Below, piece after piece: positions 62,193-64,000 of a stretch of DNA of 64,000 bases. The position numbers and the translations under genes were made by a program. The notes beneath the pieces were generated by a model. It had not been told where the DNA came from and made no database searches. It saw only the letters and a list, made by a program, of their open reading frames with translations. Position 1 is the first letter of the stretch. Every line of letters begins with the position of its first letter. The DNA is from Ostreiculturibacter nitratireducens (GTDB taxonomy: Bacteria; Pseudomonadota; Alphaproteobacteria; Rhodobacterales; Rhodobacteraceae): positions 992,001-1,056,000 of the forward strand of contig NZ_JAVQHL010000001.1 in NCBI RefSeq assembly GCF_032670585.1, written 5' to 3'.

Positions 62193-62744
62193 TCAGCCCC
62201 TCGGTTCGTTCACGAAGGCCGAGGTCGAGGTCAAAGCGTACATGCCCGCCGCGTCCTTCGGCAATTCCAGGCCAAGCCCGGTCATGGGGAAAAGTGGTTC
62301 GACCTTGATGCAGGCGCGCACCGTGACGAGGTCGTTCTGGAGCCCCGGCTGGAACGTCGTGACCGGCTGAACCTCGAGCGACCGGTCAGTGCATTGCGTC
62401 GCCCCCGTGGGCATCGTCCAGCTGGTCGTCCGGACCTCGGTGAGTTCAAGGAGCAGGTCGGTCCTGCAGTCGGGGACCAGCATGATGCGGTTGCAGACAG
62501 CAACTTTCAGATCGTCATGCGACGGGTCCTGCAACACGCCGATCCTGAGGTCGCGTATCGTGAGGTCAAGCGCGCGTTCCAGCATCGACTGCTGGAGCTG
62601 CATGAGCCCCGCTTCGATCGATGAGCCGACGAGCGTGATGAAGAACGGGAACCAGATCAGGAATTCGATCGTGGTCGCCCCATCCTCCGAGCGGCGGGCG
62701 CGGCGCAAGTAGCGCCGAACAAGACGAGACATGAGCCGGGTCAT
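62193..62744 (-). CDS. TadE-like pilus assembly protein
   Basis: A 183-residue protein starting at ATG 62744, which overlaps the upstream TadG-like stop by ATGA (62741-62744). The N-terminus RRARRSEDGATTIEFLIWFP is the TadE cleavage/anchor motif with Glu five after Gly, followed by a hydrophobic helix and a periplasmic domain with three to four cysteines (VAVCNRIMLVPDCRTD, ATQCTDR, VRACIK). Confidence 0.87.
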   Translation of the reverse strand: MTRLMSRLVRRYLRRARRSEDGATTIEFLIWFPFFITLVGSSIEAGLMQLQQSMLERALDLTIRDLRIGVLQDPSHDDLKVAVCNRIMLVPDCRTDLLLELTEVRTTSWTMPTGATQCTDRSLEVQPVTTFQPGLQNDLVTVRACIKVEPLFPMTGLGLELPKDAAGMYALTSTSAFVNEPRG

Positions 62745-64000
62745 TGGGTCAACCTCAGTTCGCTGGCGGCCGCGGCGATCTCTTCGAAGGCTTCCTTCAA
62801 CTCCTCGGCCGTCTTGGGTTCGAAATACATCGCCGGAACGGAGGCGCACTTCTGTAGCGGGCTCCAGTTGGACCGCGGCTCGGTCGCCATGTCGGCGCCG
62901 CTGAGGCCGAGCGCGATCGTCCAGACGAAGACGCCGGCGTTCTTCGCCGCGGCGCAGATGCTGTCGAGCTGGACGTCCTTTTGCGCGGTGCCGAATTCGG
63001 TAATCGCGGCGCCGGTGAGGTCGTTCCCCCCCATCGCGGCGCGGTACATCCTGCTGAAGTAGTACTCGACCGTGTGATTGGCGTAGACGTCCGCGTAGGT
63101 CGCCTCCCGGTAGGATCCTCCTATGTCCGCGATGCTGCGCCAATCCAGCGACGTGCGGGACGACGATTCCCCGTAGAAGTCGTTCGAGCCATCCCGTTCG
63201 GGCCTGTAGATATAAATCTTGCCGTTCTTTCCGACGACGGTGTTCGGCGCAGGCCCGGACCTGTAGGGCGGGTTGACCGCGAAAGTGTTCGTGTTCTCGC
63301 CATCCGTCATCAGCACCAGGAGCTTGCGCCCCATGCGGGAGCGGAAGGCCTCCGGCCGAGTGGCGAGCGCGGCGGGAACGACTCCCTTGGACACGAGGCT
63401 TGAGGTAACAGGCTGAAGTGTGGGATCGAGGAATGCAGCCCCCCACTTCGCGCCAATATCGATCGAGGTGTAGGCCGTGTCGCTCCCCCCTAAGCCCGTG
63501 GCCGGAAGCGCCATGACACGCTTCGTCAGGTAGTCGGGATCATTTGACAGGGGCACCACGTAGCGCGACGCGTCGGTCGAGCATTCGCGGTAAGACGGCG
63601 TTCGTCCGCTGTTGCGCGCGTCCGCGTTCAGCGTGCGCCGCAGCGGGTCATTCGGCGCTATGCCCGTGTAGGCGTAGTCGATTTCCTTGAAGTCCGCGCA
63701 CCAGGATTCGTTGTGCTCGTTCGAGAAGCTGAATTCGGGCCCCAGGACCGGGCCGAGGTTCACCTGCTGGGCGTAAGGAACCAGGCTGACCGAAATCTGT
63801 TCGGGCCCGACCGTCGGCTTCAGATGATCTATCAGTTGCGAGGGCTGGGACGGATCGGTGACCTTTTCCCATTCCGCGCGGAAGACGGTCTTCACGAAAA
63901 GAGCCGCGGCCTCGCGCAGCGCCTCGATCCGCGTGTCGCCGGCTGTGGAATTGGTAGCGCAGGTCCTTGAGCCGTCGAGGCACCAGGTCATCGACGTTGA
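62741..64000 (-). CDS. TadG-like protein with VWA domain (partial, runs off right edge)
   Basis: At least 420 residues of a protein open at the window edge, so its N-terminal anchor is missing. The von Willebrand factor A fold is seen in the C-terminal half: GSDTAYTSIDIGAKWGAAFL, then KLLVLMTDGENTNTFAV, and a late region ICAAAKNAGVFVWTIALGLS. Paired cysteines occur in TWCLDGSRTC, WCADF, RECSTD. TadG proteins are envelope-anchored parts of the Tad pilus system; the two downstream TadE-like genes fit. Confidence 0.85.
   Translation of the reverse strand, partial: STSMTWCLDGSRTCATNSTAGDTRIEALREAAALFVKTVFRAEWEKVTDPSQPSQLIDHLKPTVGPEQISVSLVPYAQQVNLGPVLGPEFSFSNEHNESWCADFKEIDYAYTGIAPNDPLRRTLNADARNSGRTPSYRECSTDASRYVVPLSNDPDYLTKRVMALPATGLGGSDTAYTSIDIGAKWGAAFLDPTLQPVTSSLVSKGVVPAALATRPEAFRSRMGRKLLVLMTDGENTNTFAVNPPYRSGPAPNTVVGKNGKIYIYRPERDGSNDFYGESSSRTSLDWRSIADIGGSYREATYADVYANHTVEYYFSRMYRAAMGGNDLTGAAITEFGTAQKDVQLDSICAAAKNAGVFVWTIALGLSGADMATEPRSNWSPLQKCASVPAMYFEPKTAEELKEAFEEIAAAASELRLTQ

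Overview
The window looks like a chromosomal segment of a high-GC alphaproteobacterium, most likely Rhodobacterales (Rhodobacteraceae or Paracoccaceae). Support comes from the riboflavin/nusB and rpoD/dnaG neighbourhoods, a tRNA-His with U72 and A73 and no encoded G-1, a small protein resembling a Rhodobacteraceae-typical family, and the codon usage. The genus cannot be named from sequence alone.

Left part (1-15.0 kb, minus strand): a type VI secretion (T6SS) operon reading tssA, tssB, tssC, hcp, tagJ, tssE, tssF, tssG, clpV/tssH, then a lysine-rich coiled-coil protein, a bacterial voltage-gated sodium channel homologue, and a large gene open at the window edge. That last gene joins a second TssB domain, a long acidic repeat linker and another sheath-like domain. 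The channel and the fusion gene overlap by ATGA. tssJ, tssK, tssL, tssM, vgrG and PAAR are absent and may lie beyond the left edge.

15.2-23.7 kb (plus strand): an envelope module with a secreted Cys-rich protein, a TolQ/ExbB protein, two ExbD/TolR proteins and a TolA/TonB-like protein ending in a DUF4384-like domain. It is followed by a sulfotransferase, a caspase-like protein with Sel1 repeats, and two related glycosyltransferase-like proteins. 23.7-28.5 kb holds a lipoprotein, two small or unknown minus-strand genes, a two-domain glycosyltransferase and a radical SAM/SPASM protein.

28.9-40.3 kb (plus strand): an accessory cluster of long, charged, helical proteins. One is a 1732-residue protein ending in an HEVGHAVDD metallopeptidase, and one is a 1006-residue protein with an embedded Ser/Thr kinase. 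A CpXC-domain protein and two smaller proteins that share a C-terminal domain complete it. Its position and architecture suggest secreted effectors with partner proteins, or a T6SS-linked signalling module. This cluster and the channel/sheath-fusion pair are the best candidates for an undescribed system.

Right part (40.6-64 kb): ordinary chromosomal genes. These include tRNA-His, mmcB, a DUF481-like outer-membrane protein, a LysR regulator, nusB-ribH-ribB-ribE and ribD-nrdR, with a kpsS-kpsD-kpsC capsule module lying between ribE and ribD. Then come yjbQ, a dienelactone hydrolase, rpoD, dnaG, a hydroxyisobutyrate dehydrogenase-like enzyme and, at the right edge, TadE/TadG-type pilus assembly genes.
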